A DNA stretch of 64,000 bases from Amaricoccus macauensis_A (GCF_049800915.1 NZ_JBNAFY010000002.1:682001-746000), one strand, 5' to 3'. Shown: positions 51,214 through 60,407, counted from the stretch's first letter. Notes: generated by a model not told the origin, from the letters alone. Translations and numbers: made by a program.

Positions 51214-53448
51214 TCAAGCGCTGGCCGCGCGTCCATCGGGCAATGCACGCTGAGCGTTGCCAGTTGACAGATTGCGTGGCAGCGAAGCGTTCAATACCAA
51301 GGTGTCAGAAGTGCAAGTCACTTCAATTTCGCCTCCACCGGCGCTGACAATTCGCCGGGCAATCGCAACGCTCTGGCTTTCCTTGTGCAGTTGGGGATTG
51401 GCCGCCCTGGCCAGAACAACTAGCACGTCCTCTTGCTCGCCGGTCTCGAGCGAAATGCGAATTGCGGAACCTGCATTTGCTTGATCCGCAACAGCTAGTC
51501 CAAGGGCCATCGCGGTCGAACGCATGCGTGCATTCCAGTTCTTGGCTTTCTCGGGCGCGTCGAGGTGCAGGCCGCGCTCCTCAAGTGCAGCTGCCAGAGC
51601 CGGCAGGGCAGTTTTTCCGACCCGCTTCGAATTGCGGGCAAGCTCACGAAACTCCTCGGATCGATTGATTCCGTCTTTCAAGACCTGCAGTGCCGCATTC
51701 AGATCCTTGAGGATATGCTCCTCTGCATTCTCTGGAATTGCCGAAAGCACCTGCTTGACGGCGGTTTCAGCAGGAACCCTTATTTGCTCCAGTGCGAACT
51801 CTGTCAGCACATCTTTTCCGGGATCGAAGTGTAGCGAATCGGCGTAATCAATTGCCGTTAGGTCTCGAAAGACGACGAGTGCTGACGCATCGGGCAGGGG
51901 GGCGACCAGAATTTGGAGGCTGCGGCCATCGAGCGCTTCAACTGTGTTGCTCCAAGTGGTGCGAGCTTCCTCTGCCGTGGCAAATTCCGCAAGCTGTGCC
52001 CAGACAGGACTGGCAGCACAACGCTCTGCCCAGAGTTTGGAGAGATCGCTGATGGTGGGACCTTCCAGGCTTTCCATCGGATCAATCTGCCAAAGTGCCT
52101 CGAACGCGGAGTTCACAAAAACGAGCGAACCAGACGCATTGAACACCGCTACAGCCTCGTTGAGCTTGTCGAGTGTCGCTTGGCTCAGTTCAAGTTCGGA
52201 GCGATACTTGCGCTCCAAGGTAATGTTTGCTGAAATATCTTCAAAGAGAAAGGCGAGGGCGCCCTGTGGGTGCGGGCGACCGGTCACTCGGAAGACTTTA
52301 CCGGATGGAAGTACCCAGTTTTCCTGATACGTACCGTGGCGCGCACCTTCCTCAAGCTCGCTCAGCTTACGCCTCCATCCGGCAAAATCTTTCTGGTCGG
52401 GCATTTGTCTGGTTTCGCGGAGGCGTTCCAAGAAATCGCGCAACGAGGGTCGGCCCGCCAGCCATACGGCATCGATCTTCACGAGTTCAGTTAGCGCAGG
52501 GTTGAAGAGACCGAGCCGCCGGTTCTTGTCAAAGACGGCCAACCCGATGGGAAGATGGGCAAACGTTTCGGTCAGTGTTTCAACAAAGCGGCGGAGAGAG
52601 GCTTCTGCGGCGACCAGTTCATTTGTCTCGATGGCATATCCGAGCTTGCTACCATTTGGGCCCGCGATTTCTTGGACTTCGAACCACTGAGGTTCGCTAT
52701 CTGCAGGAGGGGCTACGAGTTTTCGCGCGCGCGTCTCGGAGCCACGTGCGGTCAGTGGCACGGTTTCCATGACATGCCCGAAGGCATTCGCTATCCGGTG
52801 ATCGGGCAATCCTTCGGTCGCCGGATTGAAACGTTCGCGGTAAGGGGTATTTGCCCAAGTGATCTGGTTGTCTGGCGTCTGTATCCACGCGAGAACGGGG
52901 GCGCTGTTGATGATGGCGCGAAGGAACCCTATTTCGCGCGTGGCGGTCTTGAGCTTGTCCTCGGCATGCTGGAGCGCGCGAGCTTCTTCGCTTGCCGGGC
53001 GGATCGATAGGACGGCCGAACTTCCTCGCGGTTCTCCCAGGATCTCGATTGCCGATCCGTCTCCCCTTGGGCAGTGATGACGGAAGGCGATTCCATCGAC
53101 CACAAGTGCGTCTAGATCTTGCTGGATGCTCGGGCAATCGTTGAGGAGGTAGTGCTTGAGCAGCACAAGCTTTGAGCGACTGCTGCCCAGGTCTTCCAGT
53201 AGCGCGCGGGCGGGTGCAGACATTGCCCTGACGCTTCCCCCGTTGATTAGGAACTCACATGTTTGCTGGGTGCCCTCGTCGCTTAAAGAGCGAGTTTCCC
53301 GCGATCCAGAGCGAGCTCTCGGTAGAAAGCCTGCGATCAACGTAATCGTGGCGACGGAACTGATGAGCGCTGCCAATAGAGTTTCTGGGGGTTGGCTCAA
53401 CTCGGCAAACGAAGAGATACCGCTGAGAAAATTCCTGATCAGTTCCAT
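51214..53448 (-). CDS. divL: DivL-like PAS domain protein with degenerate kinase core
   Basis: A 744-residue protein with one N-terminal membrane helix (LLAALISSVATITLIAGFL), several PAS-like regions (around FLRAIINSAPVLAWIQTPDNQIT, FAHLPIGLAVFDKNRR and LDKLNEAVAVFNASG), and a kinase-like C-terminus. At the H-box position the sequence is FALEQIRVPAE, so the His (Tyr in Caulobacter DivL) is a Glu (E554). The ATPase domain has lost N and G1 boxes; only AIARRIVSAGGGEI recalls the G2 end. Location next to tsaE and domain order identify it as DivL, which tunes CckA and so CtrA. The ATG at 53448 is preferred; a TTG at 53478 is possible. A CtrA-type site lies upstream. Confidence 0.8.
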   Translation of the reverse strand: MELIRNFLSGISSFAELSQPPETLLAALISSVATITLIAGFLPRARSGSRETRSLSDEGTQQTCEFLINGGSVRAMSAPARALLEDLGSSRSKLVLLKHYLLNDCPSIQQDLDALVVDGIAFRHHCPRGDGSAIEILGEPRGSSAVLSIRPASEEARALQHAEDKLKTATREIGFLRAIINSAPVLAWIQTPDNQITWANTPYRERFNPATEGLPDHRIANAFGHVMETVPLTARGSETRARKLVAPPADSEPQWFEVQEIAGPNGSKLGYAIETNELVAAEASLRRFVETLTETFAHLPIGLAVFDKNRRLGLFNPALTELVKIDAVWLAGRPSLRDFLERLRETRQMPDQKDFAGWRRKLSELEEGARHGTYQENWVLPSGKVFRVTGRPHPQGALAFLFEDISANITLERKYRSELELSQATLDKLNEAVAVFNASGSLVFVNSAFEALWQIDPMESLEGPTISDLSKLWAERCAASPVWAQLAEFATAEEARTTWSNTVEALDGRSLQILVAPLPDASALVVFRDLTAIDYADSLHFDPGKDVLTEFALEQIRVPAETAVKQVLSAIPENAEEHILKDLNAALQVLKDGINRSEEFRELARNSKRVGKTALPALAAALEERGLHLDAPEKAKNWNARMRSTAMALGLAVADQANAGSAIRISLETGEQEDVLVVLARAANPQLHKESQSVAIARRIVSAGGGEIEVTCTSDTLVLNASLPRNLSTGNAQRALPDGRAASA

Positions 53449-53494
53449 GCAAGACGCACCTTTTGTGAGCGTCTCCAATTTCGATTCATTTCCT

Positions 53495-53509
53495 TTAAAT
53501 AAGGCTTAA
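53495..53509 (-). promoter_or_regulatory. Candidate CtrA binding site upstream of divL
   Basis: TTAA, seven bases, TTAA: a perfect match to the CtrA full-site consensus TTAA-N7-TTAA, 47 bp before the divL ATG. It is the only such match I found in the intergenic DNA of the window. A GATTC (GANTC, CcrM methylation) site lies at 53483-53487. Confidence 0.55.
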
Positions 53510-53778
53510 GCTAAGCGGGTGAATGGTGACCGCCGCGCCTGCCAGACGTCAGATTTCTCTTGCGTTTTGCTATGAAGAGCGGTGCGAGCAAGCCTGAGTG
53601 ACGCCCTATCCAACTCAACGTAACGTTGACGAGGAGTCCGGACGAGTTCTTCCGCTATCTTAAACGGTGTAAGTAGTCCGCGAGGCCGTGAGGTGAAATT
53701 GACGCCGGCAGTGAAAAAGGAGAAGCTGGTCAAGTAGAGTTACACTGCTTCACCTCATAGTCTGCGATACCACCTGAA
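53510..53778. other. Divergent intergenic region between divL and the FkbM gene
   Basis: 269 bp without a supported gene. A minus-strand frame at 53506-53733 stays open for 75 codons but starts with TTG, lacks a ribosome binding site and has no recognisable family. Confidence 0.4.
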
Positions 53779-54609
53779 ATGGCTTTGTCGTCATTTGACG
53801 TTGTCAGGCCTGATTATCATTCCTTCCCCAAGAAAAATACAATAGACATCACATATAATTTATGTCTAATACAACCTATGGTTGAATTGGCATCAAATAT
53901 CATCCCGCTTTGTGAACGTATAAAAACGCAGGGCGTATGGATCCCCTTTCAGGAGGGAATCATCTCCGCAAATATTCTGGACGCTATGCGTGCAGGGCGC
54001 TTTGAAGCGGAAGAGGCCAAACACATTCCCGGAATTGTATTGGCCGGGGATCGGGTGCTCGAGGTGGGCGCAGGTGTTGGGTTGATCTCCACGTTGCTGG
54101 CGAGACAGCCTGAAGTGGAAGAGGTTATTGCAGTAGAAGCCAACCCGTTGCTCATGGACTTCATGGAGCGGGTTCACAGTGAGAACGGCGTTTCCAAGGT
54201 TCGGCGCGTAAATGCTGTTCTCACGAATGACGACATATCAAAGGTGAAATTCTATCTACGCGAGGATTTCTGGATGGGTTCGCTCCTGCCGGAACCCAAC
54301 CCCTTTCATGCCACCGTTGATGTTCCGACACTCGCCCTGAACGAGTTGTTGCGGACAGAGCGAATCAGTTTGATCGTCTGCGATATCGAAGGCGCGGAAG
54401 TGACGTTCTTCGAGAATGCCGACCTTGCCGGCGTAAGCAGGATATTCATCGAACTCCATGATCACGTCACCGGGATGCTAGGTGTCGGGCGCCTTTTTTC
54501 GACCCTCGCCGAAAAGAACTTCGTCTACGACCCACGGCATTCGGAAGGCAGTGTCGTTCTTTTTCGAAAAATAGGACCAGACGATCTCTTTCGCTCCTAC
54601 GCTGGATAG
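53779..54609 (+). CDS. FkbM family methyltransferase
   Basis: A 276-residue SAM-dependent methyltransferase of the FkbM family. Motif I is VLEVGAGVGLISTLLA, followed by VIAVEANPLLMDFM and the family stretch LIVCDIEGAEVTFFENADL. Members O-methylate sugars or other small molecules; the substrate is unknown. The first 170 bp are much more AT-rich than neighbours (long A/T runs, TATAAT at 53854-53859), so the start may be the ATG at 53878 instead of 53779. Composition and isolation between two conserved clusters suggest later arrival. Confidence 0.85.
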   Translation: MALSSFDVVRPDYHSFPKKNTIDITYNLCLIQPMVELASNIIPLCERIKTQGVWIPFQEGIISANILDAMRAGRFEAEEAKHIPGIVLAGDRVLEVGAGVGLISTLLARQPEVEEVIAVEANPLLMDFMERVHSENGVSKVRRVNAVLTNDDISKVKFYLREDFWMGSLLPEPNPFHATVDVPTLALNELLRTERISLIVCDIEGAEVTFFENADLAGVSRIFIELHDHVTGMLGVGRLFSTLAEKNFVYDPRHSEGSVVLFRKIGPDDLFRSYAG

Positions 54610-54729
54610 GTGAAAGACGGTAGGTTGGCAGGCTGTCAAGATTGAGCTTGCATCCGCCGTTGCGCTTGCCTATATCCGCTTCCACAGCGGAGGGCTAAGG
54701 GTAACTTGGTCCACCCACGGGATCTTATG

Positions 54730-54754
54730 AACGGGCCGCTGGCCCGTTTTTTTT
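54730..54754 (+). terminator. Intrinsic terminator directly in front of rimP
   Basis: A perfect 8-bp stem (AACGGGCC/GGCCCGTT) with a GCT loop and an eight-T run. It ends 15 nt before the rimP start codon. It may end the FkbM transcript, 120 bp after its stop, or act as an attenuator in the rimP leader. Confidence 0.9.
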
Positions 54755-54769
54755 GTTGTGGAGATGTTC

Positions 54770-55357
54770 TTGGTCGACTTGGTTGCCAAAGCGGCAATGG
54801 ATAAGCGCATAGCTCAGCTCGTGTCTCCCGTTATTGAGGGGATGGGGTTCGACGTTGTACGAGTCCGGCTGATGGGGGGCAAAACTGCCGTTCTGCAGAT
54901 CATGGCAGAGCGGCCGGAGGGCGGCATCGAAGTCGAGGAATGCGCCAAGATCAGTCGTGCAGTCTCTGCTCTGCTTGACGTTGAAGACCCAATCTCTGGC
55001 GAGTATAACCTTGAAGTATCATCTCCGGGAATTGATCGCCCGCTGACGAGAATGAAGGATTTCGAGCGCTATGACGGTTACGCCGTCAAAGTCGAAACAG
55101 CCGAACTGATCGATGGCCGCCGCCGGTTCAAGGGTGTTCTGGAGGGTGTCGAGGGAAGCGAGATCTTGATCGCGATCCCGGAGGGAACGATCGGTCTGGA
55201 TTTCGAAATGATCGCAGATGCCAAGCTTGTCCTAACCGATGAACTTATCGCCGAGAGCCTCGCGGCGCGGAAGGCGCAGGGGTTCGAACCCGAAGAACTG
55301 GATGGGTTCGATGAAATTAAATCTGATACCTCCGACGAAGACGAGGAAACAACATGA
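54770..55357 (+). CDS. rimP: Ribosome maturation factor RimP
   Basis: This 195-residue protein is required for 30S maturation. The motif GMGFDVVRVRLMGG and the conserved SPGIDRPLTRMKDFERYDG are both present, followed by an Sm-like C-terminal domain and an acidic tail. I prefer the TTG at 54770, since GGAG lies at 54760-54763 with 6 nt spacing and the product then starts MVDLVAKAAMDKRI like homologues. An ATG at 54764 is directly next to the GGAG and so less likely. The gene overlaps nusA by 4 bp (ATGA). Confidence 0.93.
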   Translation: MVDLVAKAAMDKRIAQLVSPVIEGMGFDVVRVRLMGGKTAVLQIMAERPEGGIEVEECAKISRAVSALLDVEDPISGEYNLEVSSPGIDRPLTRMKDFERYDGYAVKVETAELIDGRRRFKGVLEGVEGSEILIAIPEGTIGLDFEMIADAKLVLTDELIAESLAARKAQGFEPEELDGFDEIKSDTSDEDEETT

Positions 55358-57000
55358 GCGTAACGTCCGCCAACAGGCTCGAACTGCTCCAGATCGCTGA
55401 AGCTGTTGCCCGCGAGAAAATGATCGACCCTGACCTCGTGATCGAGGCCATGGAAGATTCGCTCGGAAAAGCCGCGCGGTCACGCTATGGCGCGGAATAC
55501 GACATCCGGGCAAAGATCGACCGCAAATCCGGCGATCTGGAAATGACCCGGTACCGTCATGTCGTTGAGGAAGTGGAGAACCATTTCACCGAGCTTTCGC
55601 TGGAAGATGCGCGCGAAATCAAGGCCGATGCGCAGTTGGACGACTACCTTACCGATCCCCTGCCTCCGATGGATTTTGGCCGTATTGCAGCTCAATCTGC
55701 TAAGCAGGTCATCATGCAGAAGGTTCGCGAAGCCGAGCGCCTGCGGCAGTATGAGGAATTCAAGGACCGTCAGGGCGAGATCATCAATGGTATCGTCAAG
55801 CGCACCGAATATGGAAATGTCATTGTTGATGTGGGCAGGGGCGAGGCAATTCTGCGTCGAGATCAGCTCATCCAGCGCGAAGCGTTTCGCAACCAGGATC
55901 GCGTGCGTGCTCTCATCCGTGAAGTGCGACATGAAACTCGTGGCCCGCAGATATTCCTGAGCCGTACTGCGCCGGAATTTCTCGCCGAACTGTTCAAGAT
56001 GGAAGTTCCGGAGATCTACGACGGTATCATCGAAATCAAGGCCGTTGCGCGCGATCCGGGCAGCCGCGCCAAGATGGGTGTGATCTCATACGATAACTCG
56101 ATCGATCCAGTTGGAGCCTGCGTGGGTATGCGCGGTAGCAGGGTGCAGGCCGTCGTCAATGAGTTGCAGGGCGAGAAGATCGACATCATCCCCTGGAATG
56201 AGGACCCGGCGACGTTCCTGGTAAATGCACTCCAGCCTGCAGAGGTCTCAAAGGTTGTCTTCGACGACGAAAGCGAACGGATTGAAGTCGTGGTTCCCGA
56301 CGAGCAGCTTTCCCTGGCAATTGGTCGGCGTGGTCAGAATGTAAGGTTGGCGTCTCAGTTGACCGGCTTCGATATCGACATTCTCACCGAAGCGCAGGAA
56401 AGTGAGCGTCGCCAGGCGGAATTTGCCGAACGCACGCGTCTGTTTATGGAAAACCTTAACGTCGATGAGATGGTCGCGCAGCTCCTCGTTGCAGAAGGTT
56501 TTGCGACAATGGAGGAGGTCGCATACGTCGATATCGATGAGCTTTCGAGCATCGACGGGTTTGACGAGAGTACCGCTGAAGAACTTCAGGCACGCGCTCG
56601 TGAAAGCCTCGAGGAAATGAACGCGCGTGCGCTGGAACGGGCGCGAGAGCTTGGCGTTCAGCAGGATCTCTTCGATTTCGAGGGGCTGACGCCACAGATG
56701 ATCGAGGCGCTCGCGGAAGATGGTGTGAAGACCCTGGAGGATTTCGCGACATGCGCAGATTGGGAGCTGGCGGGCGGTTATACCACCGTTGATGGCAAGC
56801 GGGTGAAGGACAACGGTCTGCTCGAGAAATTCGACATGGGACTGGCCGAGGCCCGACATCTCATCATGCGCGCCAGGCTGAGCGTCGGCTGGATCACTGA
56901 GGAAGAACTGGCAGCCGATCAGGAACCGGAGGCCGAGGAAACCGCCACGGACGAGGCAAGTGTCGAATCGGTCTTTGGTGACAGCCAGCCGCAAAGCTGA
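55354..57000 (+). CDS. nusA: Transcription termination/antitermination factor NusA
   Basis: A 548-residue NusA. The N-terminal RNA polymerase-binding domain is followed by an S1 domain (EIINGIVKRTEYGNVIVDVG), two KH domains (GACVGMRGSRVQAVVNELQGE, then LAIGRRGQNVRLASQLTG) and two C-terminal helix-hairpin-helix acidic repeats (around EMVAQLLVAEGFATMEEVAY and LIEALAEDGVKTLEDFA-like). The end is acidic. It is second in rimP-nusA-ylxR-infB and may regulate its own operon through the leader terminator. Confidence 0.97.
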   Translation: MSVTSANRLELLQIAEAVAREKMIDPDLVIEAMEDSLGKAARSRYGAEYDIRAKIDRKSGDLEMTRYRHVVEEVENHFTELSLEDAREIKADAQLDDYLTDPLPPMDFGRIAAQSAKQVIMQKVREAERLRQYEEFKDRQGEIINGIVKRTEYGNVIVDVGRGEAILRRDQLIQREAFRNQDRVRALIREVRHETRGPQIFLSRTAPEFLAELFKMEVPEIYDGIIEIKAVARDPGSRAKMGVISYDNSIDPVGACVGMRGSRVQAVVNELQGEKIDIIPWNEDPATFLVNALQPAEVSKVVFDDESERIEVVVPDEQLSLAIGRRGQNVRLASQLTGFDIDILTEAQESERRQAEFAERTRLFMENLNVDEMVAQLLVAEGFATMEEVAYVDIDELSSIDGFDESTAEELQARARESLEEMNARALERARELGVQQDLFDFEGLTPQMIEALAEDGVKTLEDFATCADWELAGGYTTVDGKRVKDNGLLEKFDMGLAEARHLIMRARLSVGWITEEELAADQEPEAEETATDEASVESVFGDSQPQS

Positions 57001-57025
57001 GAGAACTGGGAGGGCAGACACGAAC

Positions 57026-57688
57026 GTGACGCGAGGGCGTAGTCAGAAAGATCATGCAGGAACGGAGCGGCGTTGCATTGTAAGCCGCGAGACGAGACCG
57101 AAGTCCGGTCTCATCCGTTTCGTTCTTGCTCCGGATGGCCAAGTGGCTCCGGATCTGGCCAGCAGATTGCCCGGCCGAGGTGTATATGTTGCACCCGAAC
57201 GGGAACTTCTGAGGAGGGCCGTCGATAAATCGTTCTTCTCGCGTGCGTTCAAGCAAAAGGCCGAAGTTTCTCCGGAGCTTCCCGAACTGGTCGAACGGCT
57301 GCTTTCCCGAAGGCTGGTTGATCTTGTCGCGATGGCTAGGAAGGCCGGCGAGGCGGTCTGCGGGTTTCAGACGGTTCTGGAAACACTGAAGAGTGGCAAG
57401 GCCGTGCTTTTGGTGCAGGCGAGTGATGGCTCGGCTCGCGAAAAGGCCGAGCTTCGGCCGCCCAAAGGACCGGAGAACCGTATTTCATGCCTGTCAGCCA
57501 GTGAATTGGGCATGGCGTTCGGTCGTGATCGTGTGATACATGGCGCCGTACTGGCGGGCGGTCTATCTGACCGGATTAAACAGGATGCCCTTAGGCTCGA
57601 CGAGTTCAGGGGCGAACGGAACCGCCAGGTGTTCGGTGACGAAGCTGGTGAAGGTTTGGCGGGGGAAGGCCTCCGCGAGAAAGGCTAA
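57026..57688 (+). CDS. YlxR family RNA-binding protein fused to an L7Ae-like domain
   Basis: This 220-residue protein starts with a DUF448/YlxR domain (RRCIVSRETRPKSGLIRFVLAPDG, LPGRGVYVAPERELL), which binds RNA. An L7Ae-like domain follows at about 95-170 (LVDLVAMARKAGEAVCGFQTV). The fusion is normal in alphaproteobacteria. The start is the GTG at 57026, with GGGAGGG before it; the frame upstream overlaps nusA. It ends 6 bp before infB. Confidence 0.92.
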   Translation: MTRGRSQKDHAGTERRCIVSRETRPKSGLIRFVLAPDGQVAPDLASRLPGRGVYVAPERELLRRAVDKSFFSRAFKQKAEVSPELPELVERLLSRRLVDLVAMARKAGEAVCGFQTVLETLKSGKAVLLVQASDGSAREKAELRPPKGPENRISCLSASELGMAFGRDRVIHGAVLAGGLSDRIKQDALRLDEFRGERNRQVFGDEAGEGLAGEGLREKG

Positions 57689-57694
57689 GACTTG

Positions 57695-60211
57695 ATGACA
57701 GATACCAAGGACAGCGACCGCAAAGGCAAGACGCTCGGATTGCGCGGTGGTACCGAAACCAGCCACGTAAAGCAGAGCTTCAGCCACGGTCGCTCCAAGT
57801 CTGTGACCGTTGAACACAAGCGCAAGCGCGTGGTGGTGCCGAAGCAGGGCGGGGGTGGAAAGTCCCGTGGCGGCGTCGGTGGCCTCTCCGATACCGAAGT
57901 TGAACGCAGGCGCAAGGCGCTCGCTGCAGCACAGGCGCAGGAAGCGGAGCGCCAGCAGAAAGAGCGTGAGGCCGAGAAGGCCCGCGAAGAGGAACTCGCT
58001 CGGCTTCGTGCGGAAAAGGAAGCCGCCGAGCGTGCCGAAAAAGAACGTGAGATTGCGGAACAACGCGCGGCAGCAGAAGCCGAGCGAAAGGCAGCCGAAG
58101 AGGCCGAAGCGCAGAAGGCCAAGGAAAAGGCCGCTGTAAAGGCGAAGGCCCAAGGTGCGCGCAAGGAGAAGTCGCAGGTTGTCATGGATCCTGCCGCTGC
58201 CCAGGCTCAGGCCGCAAGGGCTGAGGCCGGTCGACCCACAGGCCCCAAAAAGGCCGACAAGCAAGGGCAGGACGAAAAGCGCGGACGCGGTGGCAAGGGA
58301 GGCGATGATCGTCGGCGGTCCGGAAAGCTGACCATTGCGAGCGCAACCGACGGCGAAGGCCGGCAGCGGTCGCTGGCGGCGATGAAGCGCCGTCAGGAGC
58401 GTGAAAAGCGGAAGATGATGGGGTCCGTAGGCGAGCGCGAGAAGGTCGTCCGCGAAGTAAAGGTGCCTGATGCAATCACTGTTCAGGAACTTGCCAACCG
58501 TATGGCAGAGCGAGTTGCCGCCGTTGTCAAGACGCTCATGCAAAATGGCATCATGGCAACTCAGAACCAGACAATCGATGCCGATACGGCTGCTTTGATC
58601 GTGGAAGAGTTCGGCCACAAGGTAGTGCGCGTTTCCGAAGCTGACGTTGAAGATGCGATTGTTCAGGTTTCAAGCGAGGACGAGACCAATCTCCAGCCGC
58701 GCCCACCTGTCGTTACGATCATGGGTCACGTCGACCACGGCAAGACGTCCTTGCTCGATGCGATCAGAAAGACGAATGTGGTGTCCGGTGAGGCTGGTGG
58801 AATCACTCAGCATATCGGGGCCTATCAGGTCAGAGCCTCCAATGGTGCGTTGATCTCGTTCCTTGATACGCCCGGCCACGCAGCCTTCACTTCCATGCGG
58901 GCCCGTGGTGCACATGTCACCGACATCGTCGTTCTGGTTGTGGCTGCGGATGACAGCGTGATGCCTCAGACTATCGAGGCGATCAATCACGCAAAGGCGG
59001 CAGGTGTTCCGCTGATCGTAGCGATCAACAAGATCGACAAGCCAGGTGCAGATCCCAACAAGGTGCGCACGCAGCTGCTCAACCACGAAGTTGTCGTGGA
59101 GGAAATGGGCGGTGATGTCCTGAACGTCGAGGTATCAGCGATTTCCGGCAAGGGTCTTGACCAGCTCTTGGAGAACATCGCGCTTCAGGCGGAACTACTC
59201 GATTTGACCGCAAACCCGGATCGTCCGGCGGAAGGCGCGGTTATCGAGGCCCAACTCGATGTTGGGCGCGGCCCCGTTGCGACCGTTCTTGTGCAGAAGG
59301 GAACACTCCGCCGAGGGGATATCTTTGTCGTTGGTGAGCAGTGGGGCAAGGTCCGCGCACTGATCAACGACAAGGGCGAGCGTGTCGATGAGGCGGGGCC
59401 CTCGGTTCCGGTTGAAGTTCTTGGTCTCAATGGCACGCCCGAGGCTGGCGATGTCCTTAACGTAGTTGAGAACGAGGCAAAGGCGCGCGAGATTTCTAGT
59501 TATCGCGAGCGAGTCTCCCGCGACAAGCGTGCCGCAGCCGGTTCGGCGACCACACTTGATCAGCTTCTTGCCAAGGCGAAAGCGGACGAGAATGTGCAGG
59601 AACTGCCCGTATTGGTGAAGTCTGACGTTCAAGGCTCCGCAGAGGCGATTGTTCAGGCACTCGAAAAGATCTCGACTGATGAGGTCCGGGTTCGTGTGCT
59701 ACACTCGGGTGTCGGTGCTATTACGGAAACAGACGTGACCCTAGCGGAGGCATCCGGCTCCCCAATTATCGGCTTCAATGTTCGCGCGAATGCGCCCGCA
59801 CGCGAAAGTGCGAACCAGAAGGGTGTTGAGATCCGCTACTATTCCATCATCTACGATCTTGTCGATGATGTGAAAAAGGCCGCTGCCGGCTTGCTAAGCC
59901 CGGAAATCAAAGAGCGCTTCATCGGCTACGCCGAGATCAAGCAAGTGTTCAAGATCACGGGTATCGGCAAGGTTGCAGGATGCATGGTCACGGAGGGTGT
60001 AGCCCGGCGCTCGGCCGGAGTGCGACTGCTGCGAGACAATGTGGTGATCCATGAAGGCAAGCTGAAGACGCTCAAGCGCTTCAAGGATGAGGTCAAGGAA
60101 GTCCAGGTCAGCCAGGAATGTGGCATGGCGTTCGAGAACTACGAGGACATCCGGGAAGGAGACGTCATCGAGATCTTCGAAACTGAAGAAATCGAGCGTA
60201 CGCTTTCTTGA
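57695..60211 (+). CDS. infB: Translation initiation factor IF-2
   Basis: An 838-residue GTPase that brings fMet-tRNA to the 30S subunit. A long N-terminal region of charged repeats rich in Ala, Glu, Lys and Arg (coiled coil about residues 70-160) is followed by the IF2-N domain and the G domain: GHVDHGKTSLLDAI near residue 345, DTPGHAAF and NKIDKP. Domains II to IV complete it. The ATG at 57695 is one codon after a TTG and better placed. rbfA and truB, frequent partners, do not follow; a hairpin does. Confidence 0.97.
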   Translation: MTDTKDSDRKGKTLGLRGGTETSHVKQSFSHGRSKSVTVEHKRKRVVVPKQGGGGKSRGGVGGLSDTEVERRRKALAAAQAQEAERQQKEREAEKAREEELARLRAEKEAAERAEKEREIAEQRAAAEAERKAAEEAEAQKAKEKAAVKAKAQGARKEKSQVVMDPAAAQAQAARAEAGRPTGPKKADKQGQDEKRGRGGKGGDDRRRSGKLTIASATDGEGRQRSLAAMKRRQEREKRKMMGSVGEREKVVREVKVPDAITVQELANRMAERVAAVVKTLMQNGIMATQNQTIDADTAALIVEEFGHKVVRVSEADVEDAIVQVSSEDETNLQPRPPVVTIMGHVDHGKTSLLDAIRKTNVVSGEAGGITQHIGAYQVRASNGALISFLDTPGHAAFTSMRARGAHVTDIVVLVVAADDSVMPQTIEAINHAKAAGVPLIVAINKIDKPGADPNKVRTQLLNHEVVVEEMGGDVLNVEVSAISGKGLDQLLENIALQAELLDLTANPDRPAEGAVIEAQLDVGRGPVATVLVQKGTLRRGDIFVVGEQWGKVRALINDKGERVDEAGPSVPVEVLGLNGTPEAGDVLNVVENEAKAREISSYRERVSRDKRAAAGSATTLDQLLAKAKADENVQELPVLVKSDVQGSAEAIVQALEKISTDEVRVRVLHSGVGAITETDVTLAEASGSPIIGFNVRANAPARESANQKGVEIRYYSIIYDLVDDVKKAAAGLLSPEIKERFIGYAEIKQVFKITGIGKVAGCMVTEGVARRSAGVRLLRDNVVIHEGKLKTLKRFKDEVKEVQVSQECGMAFENYEDIREGDVIEIFETEEIERTLS

Positions 60212-60227
60212 TATCCAAGAATGTAGT

Positions 60228-60249
60228 CCCGCTCTCCTTGGAGGGCGGG
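60228..60249 (+). terminator. Hairpin downstream of infB
   Basis: A 10-bp stem with one G-T pair (CCCGCTCTCC/GGAGGGCGGG) and a TT loop, 17 bp beyond the infB stop. No T-tract follows. Confidence 0.5.
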
Positions 60250-60407
60250 GTTCATGCCAGGCCTGAGCCTCTTGGATTTAGGTCTTTACCGTTTCGGCTG
60301 TCTTGACCCACCTCCGAATCGTGAAAACGGCATTGTGAACAGGCGGATTGATACAAGTTCGGCCTGAGTTGCGTATCCTCGATATAAGAAGCAAAACGAG
60401 GATCAAA

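Noticed and set aside
53506..53733. 75-codon minus-strand frame upstream of divL
   Set aside because: TTG start, no ribosome binding site, no known family, and its end overlaps the CtrA-type site.
55275..55295. T-loop-like GGTTCGAACCC as a tRNA
   Set aside because: It lies inside the rimP coding sequence and no acceptor or anticodon stems surround it.
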